Part shown: positions 41,727 to 54,218 of the stretch, one piece after another | Numbering within the stretch: position 1 is the stretch's first letter | Layout: the number at the start of each line of letters is the position of its first letter | Source: Acanthamoeba sp. SK_2022b | Lineage: Eukaryota > Discosea > Longamoebia > Acanthamoebidae | DNA length: 64,000 bases | Direction of reading: 5' to 3' | Assembly (NCBI GenBank): GCA_027943245.1 | Contig: JANDJZ010000137.1 | Location: 1 to 64,000, forward strand | The notes under the pieces: generated by a model | What the model saw: the letters and a program-made list of their open reading frames with translations, nothing else | Told to the model about the DNA's origin: nothing | The model's database searches: none | Made by a program: the position numbers and the translations under genes

Positions 41727-42186
41727 ATCCTGATTGCAGCAAAATGGGGAAGAGAGAACGGGGGGGAGGGGGATAATTAATACGCAAAATTGTGGGGAGA
41801 TGTGGCAGAGCGGGCAATTTTAAGTGAACTCAACTTGCCCTCCATTATATAGGCAAGGGCCAGAAGAACTGTTACGAACGCAGTGGTGGGAGCGTACGTG
41901 GAAGGATAGGGGGCAGATGCTGCACAATTCAATCAATCGTGTGCGGAGTGGCCCACGAGAGGGTATGCCAAGCACGCAAGCGGGCTTCGTTGTCGACAAT
42001 TTGCGTGCTGGGATTTTGGCGGCCAAGGAGTCAAAAAGCTGCCCCCGCCCACCACCGGAGAGAGGGCAGCGGCAACGGTGTGTTCCAGCTTTCCATTCAA
42101 ATTACATTGATCCATTCCCTCCTCTGCCCCCAGTGGACCCACTGAGCGACGCAGAACAACAATCGACAGAGGGATAGATTCTCACC
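41727..42186. promoter_or_regulatory. Divergent region between QCR9 and PP2A subunit A (460 bp)
   Basis: The two genes start on either side. The stretch may include untranslated exons of either gene. No conserved open frame or motif is recognised. Confidence 0.45.
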
Positions 42187-45170
42187 ATGAGTACGCTGCG
42201 TTCTTTCTCTCGTGTGCTTGCTCAATTCCATTCATCTATCTAGCCTTATGGCCTTCTCAAGCTTTCAATTCACGATTTAAATGAGTTGCCTTAATTAGTG
42301 CCGCCCCCATCAGGGTTCGCAGTGAGCCTTTATCTGACGATGGATTCTCTTCCTCTCTCTCTCTCTTTCCCCCTTCTATGGCGATCTCGGGTTTTCGCTT
42401 CAGATAAGGAAGAAGATCTCGTGCCCATCCAGGTGTTGATTGATGAGCTTAGAAATGAGGACATTCAGTTGCGACTGAACTCCATCCACCGCCTTGACAC
42501 AATTGCTGGAGCACTTGGCCCCGAGAAGACGAGGAACGAGCTTTTGCGCCATCTCACTGACGGTACGCTGAACTATAATTTGTTTTTGAACTTTTGCTTC
42601 CCTGTTGATGTTGTCCCTCTTTCCATCTACATCCCTCCATCGTTACACATGGATCTTAAATTTGCCTCTTCCGCGGCTTCACATTTTGCAATCATCTCAC
42701 TCATCCCTCATTTTACTCGACCATTCTGGCACTCTACAGAAGCCGTTGATGACGAAGATGAGGTGCTCTTGGCCTTGGCGGAGCAGCTGGGCAAGTTTGT
42801 TGACTTCATCGGTGGACCTGAAGAATCAAAGTGCCTCCTCGAGCCCCTCGAGAAGCTCGCCACCGTCGAAGAAACCGTCGTCCGGGACAAGGTGCGCACC
42901 TTGCTTCTCGACAACTGCCGTCGTTCTTCTCCCTGTTCCCGGCGTTCTCTCGGGGGGCTGTTGTCGAGGAGTTGGTTGACGCCCCCATGTGCTGCGTCCC
43001 CCTTGTGCGCAACAGTCAGTGGAGTCACTGTGCAAGGTGGCCGATGTGCTGCCCGAGGCCGACTTTGTGGACCACTTCGTTCCCCTCATCAAGCGGTTGG
43101 CCACCGGAGACTGGTTCACCGCCCGCACCTCTGGTTGCGGCCTCTTTGCCAAGGCGTACTCCAGGCTCACAGGTAATGCGCTCGCGCCAGCGGTGAAGCC
43201 TTAGTCCAGCGTCGGAGGGCATCGCCGAAGAGCACTCCAATGTCTGACTCACCTGTAATAATTAATCGCATGCGGCACCTCAGACGAGCGAGTGAAGACC
43301 GAGCTGCGAGAGCTCTTCGCCAAGCTCACCGAGGATGAAACCCCGATGGTGCGACGCTCCGCGGCTTCGGCCATGAAGGTATCTCACGCCCGCCAGTCTG
43401 CGGCAAGCCTCATTCTCGGCCCGCCCTCTCTAACGTAAGCCTTGGCTCCCTGTCTGTGATACCCGCGAAACAGAACTTCATCCCCACCATTGTGAAGGAC
43501 CAGGTCAAGAAGGAAATTGTACCCATATTCCAGAAGCTGGCCAAGGACGACCAGGACTCCGTTCGGCTTTTGGTCATCGAAAGCTGCGTAGCGTTGGCCA
43601 AGATGTTTGATCAGGACGAGAAGACCAGCCTGGTCCTCCCTGTTGTCCGCGCCACCTCAGTCGACAAGTCTTGGAGAGTGCGATACATGATGGCGGAGCA
43701 TTTTGTTGAGGTATGCGCCCCGTTCCTTCCTTCAACGTGCTGACTTGACTCTTGGATGGTTGGCGTGGAACTTACGGGGTTGCACACTCACGCACACACC
43801 ACAGCTGTGCGAGGCGATGGGTTCCGAGATTACTCAAGCGGAGCTGATCCCCGCCTTCGTCAGACTTCTGAGGGACACGGAAGCCGAGGTCCGCACTGCT
43901 GCTGCCTTCAAGGTGACAGGTGTGGCGAAGAAGCTCTCGGCGGATGTGTCTATAAAGCACCTCCTGCCTTGCGTCAAGGAACTCGTCACCGATAGCTCGC
44001 AACACGCCAGAGGTACCCCTACCCGCAAGCCCATACGAAGGAGCGCCACACGCTAACTCGCCCTCCCTCCCCACGCAGCTGCCCTGGCTTCTGTGATCAT
44101 GGGTTTGGCACCTGTTTTTGGCAGAGAACACACCATCGAGCATCTCCTCGATCTCTTCTTGCAACTTCTCAGGGATGATTTCCCTGAAGTGAGACTCAAC
44201 ATCATCTCAAAGCTCGATGAGGTCAACAAGGTGCGTTTCGCCTCCCCCCCCCTCGATCTCCGTACTTTTTTTGCCTTGCGTCTAATTCGTGGGAACCGGG
44301 ACTGCAGGTCATCGGAGTGGAGATGCTTTCACAGTCCTTGCTTCCCGCCGTTGTCGAGCTGGCGGAGGACAGGCAGTGGAGAGTCCGTCTTGCGATCATC
44401 GAATACATTCCGCTCCTCGCTGATCAGCTGGTACGCTACCCGCCCAGTGCGCCAAGCCGCCGTTGGATCCCTCGAACGTTGCCTCATACGGCTTTCGGGT
44501 GGCCTTGACCAGGGAGTGGCGTTCTTCGACGAGAAGCTGGGATTCCTGTGCATGACGTGGCTGGGCGACTGCGTGTTCTCCATCAGAGAGGCGGCCACCA
44601 ACAACCTCAAAAAGCTGACCGAAGTGTTCGGCGTTGAGTGGGCCCAGAACAACATCATCCCTAAAGTTTTGGCGCTCTACACTCACCCCAACTACCTGTA
44701 TCGCATGACCACCCTCTTCGCCATCTCGGTACTATCCTTTCGTCCCTCTCCGATGGCTCCATCATGCCATAAGACTTCTTCACTCTGCTAACACCGTTGC
44801 GTGTCGGTCTCAACCCAACCAGGTCCTCGCCGAAGTGAAGGGCATGAAGGAGGTCATCCAGAACAGCATGCTGCCCCTGGTGATCAGGATGGCGGACGAC
44901 CCCGTGCCCAACATCAGATTCAACGTGGCCAAGACCCTCTACACCCTCATCAAATACCTCGATACTACCGTACGCTGTTTCCTCCTAGTTCATGCGTCAT
45001 GCGTCGGCAGCACTGACGGGTGTTTATCTATCTTCAACCATCCTCCACCATTCAACATCACACGGTTATAGGTTGTGCAGAACAAAGTGAGGCCGTGCCT
45101 CCAGAGTCTCGAGAAGGACAAGGATCGCGACGTGCAGTTCTACGCTGGACGGGCCCTGCGCGCCATCTAA
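42187..45170 (+). CDS. PPP2R1A: Protein phosphatase 2A scaffold subunit A (PR65), HEAT-repeat protein
   Basis: Scaffold that holds the catalytic and regulatory subunits of PP2A. The first coding exon appears to be only four bases (42187-42190, ATG A), spliced to 42404 so that the protein begins [20 protein letters not shown], matching the conserved PR65 start. About ten further exons encode HEAT repeats: [195 protein letters not shown], ending [12 protein letters not shown]. The order and repeats match PR65 over its full length. Strong orthologue call. Confidence 0.95.
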
Positions 45171-45429
45171 AGAAGAGGAGGAAGCAGACTCTCCAGAGTG
45201 TGTGGGTGGCGGAGGCGCGCAAGGTGTGGAGCAAAGGGTCCTTATGCGTTGCCTTGGGGGTACCCTCGCACTAAAACTATGTTTTTTATTTTACACTCTC
45301 TTCCTCGTATGCCTGTACATCTGTCTTCATCATCTTCCCTCTACGCGAGCCCAAAGCGTGCTTGTCCGGGAAGAGCCAAAATGAAGAAAAGGAACAGTTA
45401 AGAAAAGAAGGAAACCACGTTCAAGACTT

Positions 45430-46370
45430 ATGATGAGACGCGCATCATCTTTGTGCCCCAGTCGTACTTTTGCTGCCCGCTGTGGCCGCACCACTGCCCT
45501 TCGCGTGTCTTCTTTGGCGAGCGCTCGCCACTTCGCCACTGCATCATCTCTCACAAGTGCGTTCCCACAGACGCATTTGCACAATCTTACAAAGAACGCT
45601 GCCACCTTCCGATCTAATGCTTTCGCCCCTCAGCTGGTCTGCGTGCCAACCGATCCACCACCGCCCTGAGCGTGCCGAGGTGCACCTCGCTGCCGGACGC
45701 CAAGCGGTCCTACACCGCCGGCGCAGGTGATGTCTCCCCCAGACCCCCCCTCTCCTCCCGCCCGTACTCACCCACTAGAGGCCCGCTGCAGGCACGGTGA
45801 TCGACATTGAGAACGACGCCGACTTCCAGACGAGAGTGCTTGAGGCATCCAGCACGGTGCCCATCATTGTGGACTGCTATGCCGAGTGCGTGGCCCAGCT
45901 GCCCTGCCTTGTTCTCACTCGCCCTGGCTAACGCGAAGCTTGTGTTGGAAATGCGGAACGTGCCCAGCTGGTGCGGGCCTTGCCGTAATCTGACTCCCGT
46001 GCTGCAGCAGGTGGTGGAGGCCCAGGGCGGCAAGGTCGTCCTCGCCAAGGTACAGCCTGTCAGCGCGCACGGCGAGGCTGGGCACCTGCTCGCGCTCACG
46101 TGCAAGACTGCTGGTGCAGGTGAATGTGGACGATGTGCCAGGCGTTGCCGATCAGCTCATGGTAAGCTCGATTCCTGCCGTGTTTGCCTTCTGGCAGAGG
46201 GAGGCCGTCAACAGGTAGGATCCCATTAGCTCTTATTTGTCCTCTTCCTCTTTATCGGCTTGGCCAACATGGAGGTGGTCATCAGGTTCGTCGGCGGGTT
46301 GCCCAAGCAGGAGGTCGAGCGCTTCGTCGCGGCCGTGCTTGAGCACACGACCGCCGGCACACCCCAGTGA
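45430..46370 (+). CDS. Thioredoxin-domain protein, probably mitochondrial
   Basis: Dithiol redox protein. It starts MMRRASSLCPSRTFAARC, a basic, Ser-rich stretch without acidic residues, typical of a mitochondrial presequence, running to about residue 70. The thioredoxin fold follows: VIDIENDADFQTRVLEASS, VPIIVDCYAD, then WCGPCRNLTPVLQQVVEAQ, VVLAKVNVDDVPGVADQL, SIPAVFAFWQ (cis-Pro) and a last helix EVERFVAAVLEHT. An intron splits the gene just before the active site: the exon ends in GA and the next begins CTGGTGCGGGCC, so WCGPC is rebuilt only after splicing. Stop TGA at 46368-46370. Exons are small and phase-consistent. Subcellular location is inferred from the N-terminus only. Confidence 0.85.
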
Positions 46371-46504
46371 GTCTCACCACTCCAAGACCCATCAATCGAC
46401 GCTGCTCCACGAGGGCATAAAGAGCTTCTTGGCGTATGCGCTTTCACCACAAGGAGGCAGGCCTCCCAACCGGAAGAGAGACACTTCTTTCACCCTTGCT
46501 TGGC

Positions 46505-47465
46505 TCAGAAGGTAACGGGCGCGCCGGGGAGGTCGGCGATGGCGGGCATGTTGGCGAAAGCAGCCAGGCCGGAGCGCTTGGTGGCGGCGGCGGGCGGGGC
46601 CATGGGTGGGGCCTCGATGTAGGGCCACTTCATGACGGCGCGGATGCGGTGCCACCAGCGCTGCTGGGGATCGTTGGCCACCTGGTAGAACTGGTAGCTG
46701 GCCACGGTGTAGCCCCAGCCAAACACCTCGTCGTAGAGGATGTTGGTGACCTGGTTGGTCTGCTCAAAGTCCTTGCGTACGGGGTACCATGTCTTGAAGG
46801 GGTAGACCTTGCGGAACTCGTTGTGGTTGCCCCACACGATGAGGTAGCGACCGATGCTTACCACGTCGTCCACGGAGATGTTGCTCCCGGCGGGGTTGTA
46901 CACGCTGGCCCACTCGCCGTAGGTGCCGCCATAGGGCGTGCCTGCGAGTTGCGGGTAGTAGAAGAAGACCTACAAAGGATAGATGATCGCAGTTGTTGTC
47001 GGTTGAGCATGCGCCTTGCACAAGGCTTGCCGTTGAGGAGAGGGTACGTACCAGTTCGATGACGCTCAACTCGTAGCAGTTGCCGATGGTGAAGGGATTG
47101 TTGGACGACCAGAGACGATAGTTGCCGCTGGCGTTGAGGTAGGTGGGCACCATGTAGCCCTGGGGGAATACGCCGATGCCGCTCGACGCATCATAGGAGA
47201 GGAGGGTGGTGTTGATGCCGTAGCGCTCGCGGTACCACGAGAACGCCTCCTGCACGGTGGCGTTGAACTGAGCCTCGGTAAGGCCGAGCTTGATACGCCA
47301 TCCCGTTAGGGACGCCTCGCCGGGCGAGGAGGGCAGGTAGCCCTCCGTGCCCCAGGTTAGCTCCTGCGTGGGTCGGCTGACGAGGCATTCGCCGATAGGA
47401 TCGGCCTGAGCAACCGCCAAGAGGAAGGCAACGGCCACCATCACATTGAGGAGGTAGCGCGTCAT
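46505..47465 (-). CDS. Secreted protein of unknown family
   Basis: Model complement(join(46505..46969,47052..47465)), 292 residues, one 82-nt intron. The N-terminus MTRYLLNVMVAVAFLLAV followed by AQADPIGEC is a clear signal peptide with a likely cleavage after AQA. The mature protein is rich in aromatic residues (Trp, Tyr) and has several N-glycosylation sites (NAT, NTT, NAS, NIS). Segments such as FSWYRERYGINTTLLSYDA, GYMVPTYLNASGNYRLWSSN and VSIGRYLIVWGNHNEFRKV match no family I can name. No membrane anchor or GPI-like tail is obvious, so it is probably secreted or vacuolar. Possibly restricted to this lineage. Confidence 0.8.
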
Positions 47466-48007
47466 GGTGGTGGGTGGTGTTTAGGTGCGAGTATCTTGAG
47501 GTTGTCTAAACCAAAAGCCAATAAATATTACAGGAGAGACCAGTTATTTTCGGTGGACTGGCTGCTGTGCAACGGTGGCGCCGAATACAGAGTAGCAAAG
47601 CCGCGAGCGCTCGATTTACAGCCAGTGCAGATGCGGTCAGCCACTGACCGGCTCCGCTTGTGGTAGTTAAGGTGGCTGACCATAACTAGTGGACGGAATA
47701 ACCGCCGAAGTTAGCCCTTAACCCAATTGGCACTTGTTGCGGGGTGCCGTGCAAGTCCGCAGACGAACTAAAGAAAAACAGGGATTCGCACCCTGGGTTG
47801 CTGGCTGCTTCTCTTCTCTTGGTCCTGCTGCGAAGAAAGGGGCAGAAGAGAGCAGAGGACCTTATGGGAGACCATGTCACACAGCCCTGCCAGTGGGCGG
47901 GCAGCAAACGCAGTCGCCTGAAAGGCAGGTGGGACCATTGTCGACACCGGTCAAACGGGTGTGGCAAGGGGGCGACCCTGACCCTCTCTTTCTACTTCTC
48001 GATTAAG
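47466..48007. promoter_or_regulatory. Divergent region between secreted-protein and receptor genes (542 bp), with inverted repeat
   Basis: Start codons lie on both sides. A perfect 10-bp inverted repeat, GGTCAGCCAC at 47635-47644 and GTGGCTGACC at 47672-47681, encloses 27 bp. A nearer inverted partial copy (TGACC at 47645-47649) makes the left arm self-complementary too. It could be a factor-binding site or transcript hairpin. No other structure was recognised. Confidence 0.5.
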
Positions 48008-51000
48008 ATGGGCCTCCTCGTGGCAGTGATGCTGCTGGCCACGGGGGCGCTCACGTTGCCTATGGCCGATGGCCAGCAGCAGGATGTCTCGTTAGGCGAC
48101 ATTGTGATGGGAGGACCCGCCCAATTGTCCTTCGTCTACGGCCCCGAGTATGTGGAGCTCGAGGTGGATACGGTGAGGGGCATCAAGCTGGCGTTTGCGG
48201 CGGCCAACGCGCGGGTAGGATACGATCGCTTGGGCGTGCTCGCCCGACGCAACCTCACCGCCCGCTTTGAAGACGACGCGGCCGAGGAGGAGCGCACTCG
48301 CAACATTACCACCGCCCTCCTCGCCTTGCCCGAGGACCAGTTCTTTGGTTTCCTGGTGGCTCCCGACGCCGAGAGCAGCCAGGGTACTCCGCCCCCTTGG
48401 TGTTGTTGCTTCTATTCGGTCATCATTTTTTTGTGTTCTCGGTTGTTCCGAAGCGTTGCCACAAGTGAGTGGTTGCACTAGGCGCCAAAACGAAACACTG
48501 TCTTCATTCCCAACCACAACCGTCAACTTACAGGCCTTACACTCATGCACCACAACTAGTGTCGTTTGGGCTGGTAAACGGGACAGGGTTGGAGGTGCCG
48601 TTCGTGGGACCCTGGTCGGCAGCGTCCTACTTCAGGGAGCCGTTCCGCCGGTGGGTGTTCAACACGCTGCCGCGCAGCTTCCCCAGCGTGATCTACGCCA
48701 TCATCAAGTTCCTGACCAACACGAAGCTGGTCTCGCGCGTGGGGCTGTTCTACCCGCGGCCGGACCTCGTGTCGGGCAGCGCCATTCGGCAGATCACCAG
48801 CGACGCGCTGAGCGCATTCGGGCTGCGTCTGGTGTCGTACTACGAACTCTCGAGCTTCTCCTACGACCCACAGCGCATCAGCGAGGCCGTGGTTAACATC
48901 AGCGCAGGCAACCCGCAGGCCGTCATCCTCATCAACGACCAGACCAACGTCTTTTCCCTCATCAAGGCGCTCAAGGAGACGCTGAGCGACGTCATCTACG
49001 TCATGGATGGCGCCAGCACTGTTGGGGCCCACATCAAGCTCAACGGCACCGACCGCGAGCTCGTCTACCAGACCTTCCCGGTGCCGCTGCTGTCCGACGT
49101 CGACGTCGACGTGGTCCGCGAGTTCCACGCCGACCTGGAGCGCTATGACCCCGGGTGGACCGACCCGCTCGAGGTGGGCGCTCTCGGGGGCTACATCGAA
49201 GGCCGATGGCTGGTGTCGGTGTTCGAGGGCATGCGCGAGCCGTTGACGCGGGCCGGGTTCATCGACGCCGTCTACAACACGCCCATCCACACCGTGGGCG
49301 ACATCGTCATGGGGCCCTACTACGAGGACTGCAACGGCACCGGATGCCAGGAGTGCTGCAACGCCGGGTCACGCAGGATCTACCTCGTGCAGTTCCCCAA
49401 CGGCACCCTGGAGCACGCCAAGGACGCCGAGCTCGCGTGGCAGACCTGCTTCCCGCAGCCGAGCGACGTCAGGTTCCCCTTCAAGTTTGGCCAGAGCACG
49501 TCGCTTTCCGGACGCTACAACTCCACGGGCACGTCGGTGCGCGACGGCATCCTGAGCGCCTTCGCCGAGAGCAACATGGCCGGCTCGCTCAACGACCGCG
49601 ATGCGGTCCTGATCAGCTACGACGACCACTCGCGGCCCTACAACTACACCGCCAGCAACTACAATCAGCTCACCACCCTCGACGCCGTGCTGTCCATCGT
49701 CGGCCTCACCGGCTACAATCCGGTGGCCATCGCCCAAGCGATGCGCAGCAACGGCACGGAAGACGAGAAGGACGACAGCGTCGGCATCCCCATCATCGGC
49801 TACACCTCAGGCTCGCCCTCGCTCCGCGCCAAGTTCGACCGGAGCGTCGTGAGCATCACGCCTTCGTCCTACGAGGAGATGGCCGGCGCGCTCGACTACT
49901 TTGTGAGGAATCGACGGCTCTCTCGCGTGGCCATCTACTACGAGGCCACGCCCGATGGCCGCCTCACGAGCGAGGGGCTCACCAAGGCTCTCAGGCAGCT
50001 CAACCTCGTGCCCCACGCGACCGTGCCCGAGAACTCTTCGCTCTCGGCCGTGAGCGGGGCTCAGCTGTTGTTCATCTACAACCCATCGGGCAGCCTCGTC
50101 GCCCAAGCCCTGTCGGCGCTCGGGTCGACCGACATCGAACTGTGCATTCTGTCCTCGCAGAACCCCGACTGGCTGGTCAAGGCCCTCGCGCGGAACGGGG
50201 TCCTCCCCTCGAGAGGCTACAGGAGGCGACAGCAGGAGCAGGCCTCGCTCGACAGGCTCTACTTCACGCAGGCCCTGCCCAACCCCAACCCCGATCCCTC
50301 GTCGGTGGTGCTCCCCAACACGACGCGCATCGTGGTCGATTACCGCGCGGCGATCGTCGGCTTCAACTCCCGCAGCGACGCCTCGGCGGCACTGAGCTAC
50401 GCCTCCCTTAACGGCTACGTGACGGGCCGCTTCCTGCTGGCCCTCATCTCAACCATCAACGGCCGCGTCACCAGCGAGTCGCTCTTGCGGTCGGTCTACA
50501 CGTCGGGCTTCATCGAGTTGAGCGGCCTCCGCCTGGGCCTCTACTACGACAAATGCAACGACACCGCCCAGGTCCCGTGCTGCAACACCGGCACCCGCTC
50601 GATCTACGTCGTCCAGCCGTCGGTTGTCGACCGCGAGTCCGTGCTGTGGCGCACGTGGCATGCGTTCTCGTACACCAACTGCACCATCAGCTTCGACCCA
50701 GAGTCGGCGGCGGGCTCGAACGGCCTGAGCACGGCCGTGAACGCGGTCATCGGCGTGGTGGTCGGCGTGGGCGGATTCCTCCTGCTGGCGCTGCTGCTGG
50801 CGCTCGTGGTGGCGGCCATCCTCGTGCGCTTATCGCGTCGGCGGCGGCGCGACGAGTGGGAGATCAGCTTCGATGAGCTCGAGGTGGGCAGCCTCCTGGG
50901 CGTGGGCGGCTACGGCGAGGTGTACAAGGGCCGGTGGCGCGGGACCGAGGTGGCGATCAAGACCATCAACACCTCGCGCCAGGTCACCCGGGAGATGCGC

Positions 51001-53895
51001 GACAGCTTCATCGCCGAGGCCCGCATCATGAGTCGGCTCCGCCACCCCAACTGCGTTTTATTCATGGCCGCCTCGACCAAGCCCCCGACCATGTGCATCG
51101 TCATGGAGTTCATGGGCCTTGGCTCCCTCTTCGATGTGCGTGCTCTCCCTCCGTCCCCGTTGCGCACGAGCCTAACCCTGGCCGTTACGTACGTGACAAC
51201 ATTGTCGGACATTAGCTGCTGCACAACGAACTCGTCACCGCCATTCCTCTGTCGCTCAAGATCAAGCTGGCCTACCAGGCGGCCAAGGGCATGGCATTCC
51301 TCCACTCGTACGCACACCGCACCAACAAGCGACCATGCACCACCTTAAGCAGCAAAGCTGGGACTAAATCAACCCCGATCCAATGACGGCAGGAGCGGGA
51401 TCGTGCATCGCGACCTCAAGTCGCTCAACATATTGTTGGACCACAAATGGAATGTCAAGGTGTCCGACTTTGGGCTCACGCTGTTCAAGGACTCGATCAT
51501 GAAGAAGGAGAACCTCAACCAGCGCATCGTGGGCAGCATCCCGTGGATGGCGCCCGAGCTGCTGGACTCGTCGCCCAACGTCAACTACACCGCGTCCGAC
51601 GTGTACAGCTACGGCGTGGTCCTATGGGAGCTGCTCTTCCGCGCGCAGCCCTACGAGGGGCTCGCCCCGTCGCAGATCGCCGTCGCCGTCCTCCGCAACG
51701 ACCTGCGGCCCTTTGTCCCCGTCGCCGAGTACTCGCCCGCCGAGGAGGCCTACCTCGCCCTCACCATTCACTGCTGGCATCGCGAGTACGGCCTCAACTC
51801 AGGCACCTGATCCAGCGCGCGCGTACATTCACTAACGCATGCTTGATTGGATTGGTTTGGCGGTTGCCACGTCACCTTCAGCCCTGCGATGCGACCCACG
51901 TTCATGGACATCATCAACGAGCTGCAGGCTATCCTCGAGAGCGAGGGCATCCATATCAGCAACAGCAGCAGCAGCGCAGAGAGCAGCGGGCCCTCACCGG
52001 CGAGCGCCAGCGTGGTCCACGAGAGCCGCCTCACTCCCCCGACCGCCAGCGACTCCCTGCGAAGGCGTCGGAGCCCGGTCAATAGCAGCGCCAGCGCGTC
52101 GGTGGTCACCTGGGGCAAGGAAGCAGCGGCGGAGGAGGGGAAGGGGAAGCGCGGGATCCAGCGTCGCTATGCGACCTCGAAATCGTTATCCCACTCCACC
52201 ACCACGTCGGACGACGAGTGCCGCGCCATACGGCCCAGCCTGCCAAATGCGGACGTGAGCTTCGCCGTGTGCGATCTCGTGGGCTGCGACGAGGCCTGGA
52301 CGACAGACCCCATCGCCACGGCCCGAGCCATCACTACCTACGCCGACCTCGTGCGGCAGACTGCCGACGCGGCCCAGAGCACGGGGGTCGTCTTCTCCGA
52401 GGCGAGCCTCAACAGCGGCGGCACGTTTTTCCTGGCCTTTGCCCATCCGGGAGCGGCGGCCACCTTCGCGCTCGTGCTGCAGAAGGCTGCTCTCCAAGCG
52501 GTGTGGCCCGTCAGCGTTCGCGTGCTGTCGCGGGTATCGCTGCACCACCGCGCGAGCGTCGGGATCGTGCGTGAGCGGCTGCGCGTGTATTACAGGCGCA
52601 GCGATTACGAGCCGGCGATTGAGATCAACACAGAATGCCGCCCGGGCGGCGTTCTCTGCACGCCGGCATTCCGCAACCGCGCGACGCAGCTGCACGCCGG
52701 CTTCGTATTCGCGCGGCAGCGCCGCAGCCAGGGGTTCTGCCTGCTCAGGCACGATGCAGCCCACAGCAGCTCCGAGGACAGCAGTTCCGAAGAGCTGAGC
52801 GATGATAGCAGCGACGATGATCGCGGCGCGGTGGCGAGCGGCGACGATTCCTCGTCGGATGACGAGTGGCGCGAGCCCGGGGTGGAGGGTCAGGCCATCT
52901 GCTCTTCCAACCGTTGTCCGTGGATCATCGACCGCGCCAAGCTCTCGTTGGGCGAGGAGATCGGGGAGGGCAACTACGGCAAGGTGTTGGCTGGCGTGTA
53001 CGAGGGCCACGGAGACCGCGGCCACTTCCAAGTGCCGGTGGCCGTGAAGCGGCTCTTCCAGCGGCGGCTCACCGACAAGGCCCTCCTTCAGGTGCGCAAG
53101 GAGGCGGCGATCCTCGGCGGACTGGACCACCCCAACATCGTGCGCCTCATCGGGCTTGGCATCGCCGACAGCGAACTGCTGCTCGTCATGGAGCGCGTGC
53201 AGTACGGGTGCCTCCGCGACCTTCTCTCGTCGTCAACTTCGCTCCGCTGGCATCAGCGTCTCGCCCTCCTCCGCAGCGCTGCCCTGGGCCTCAGCTATCT
53301 CCATTCCCGAGGGATCATCCACCGGTACGATCCACCGATCCCGACGCCGCACCAAACGTGGCGTGCAACTGATGTGGGTGTTGCGCGCTCCTTGCAGGGA
53401 CATCAAGTCATCGAACCTGCTGGTGGCGGACAAACACCACACTGAGGTGAAGGTGGGCGACTTTGGGTTCGCCACGGCGAAGCAGGATATCGGCACCCAG
53501 ACCCGATGCGGCACGCCCTCGTGGACCGCGCCGGAGATCATCAGCGGCGACCCCTACACCGAGAAGGCGGACATCTACAGGTACACCACATCGCGAACGC
53601 CGATGGGCACTCTTCGCGTTCTGTCTTTGACATTGGAACTCCCGCTTTGGCTGCCGACAGTTTTGGCATCGTGATGTGGGAAGTGCTCACGCGCAAGGTG
53701 CCCTTCGCCGATAAGAACATGATGACCGTAGCAATGGACGTCCTCCAGGGCCACCGGCCCACGGTGCCGGGCGACTGCCCGCCCGATTACGCTCAGCTGA
53801 TGACTCGCTGCTGGCGCCGTAAGTCACGAAAACGGCCCACCGCCGACGACCTCATCCACTTTTTCAACAGCCAGCTCGAAGACGTCGAAGCCTAG
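48008..53895 (+). CDS. Dual-kinase receptor: two ligand-binding repeats, TM, kinase, degenerate cyclase-like domain, kinase
   Basis: Model join(48008..48383,48560..51135,51216..51307,51393..51785,51882..53324,53398..53580,53661..53895), 1765 residues, in frame throughout. A signal peptide (MGLLVAVMLLATGALTL) leads into two tandem periplasmic-binding/ANF-receptor-like repeats, each closing with a Cys cluster and a near-identical phrase (CCNAGSRRIYLVQ and CCNTGTRSIYVVQ). A membrane span (FLLLALLLALVVAAILV) lies near residues 850-875. Kinase 1 (about 890-1160) has GVGGYGEV, VAIKTI, HRDLKSLN, DFG and APE. A cyclase-like domain (about 1265-1420) has FAVCDLVGCDEAW but NSGGTFF where catalytic cyclases have EGDSF, so it is probably inactive. 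An acidic Ser/Asp linker leads to kinase 2 (about 1495-1760: GEGNYGKV, VAVKRL, HRDIKSSN, DFG, APE). Both kinases look active, TKL-like. Likely plasma-membrane sensor; ligand unknown. Confidence 0.9.
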
Positions 53896-54218
53896 GCCTC
53901 TCTTTTCCTCTTCTTCTTCTCTCTTTACCTATGTCCTCCATCTCCTCATAGGAGGATGAGGTGGACGCTTTGGCCACGATACGTGACATCCAGGGTTCCC
54001 GGCAATCTGTGAAGAAAGCGTTTTTAAAGCGGGGCGTGTTGGAGAAGAATGGGAAGAATGGTGGCCGCAATCCCGTGCAATCGCGCTTGTGCGCTCTGGG
54101 CTGTTCCGCTGCGTGCGGTGTCTGCGCTCACTTCAATACTTTCCGGCTCTCTTGGCCCGCTCTTGCACAACTCTACAACAACAGCTCCTTTTAACCTATA
54201 CGACGATCAAAAAGAAAG
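53896..54218. other. Intergenic region (323 bp)
   Basis: Lies between two plus-strand genes. Begins with a pyrimidine-rich tract (ctcttttcctcttcttcttc), likely part of the receptor 3' end. No gene seen. Confidence 0.45.

Noticed and set aside
49155..50411. Plus-strand frame of 418 codons in another phase inside the receptor gene
   Set aside because: Arg/His/Pro-rich composition typical of an out-of-frame read of GC-rich DNA. The receptor frame has clear domains.
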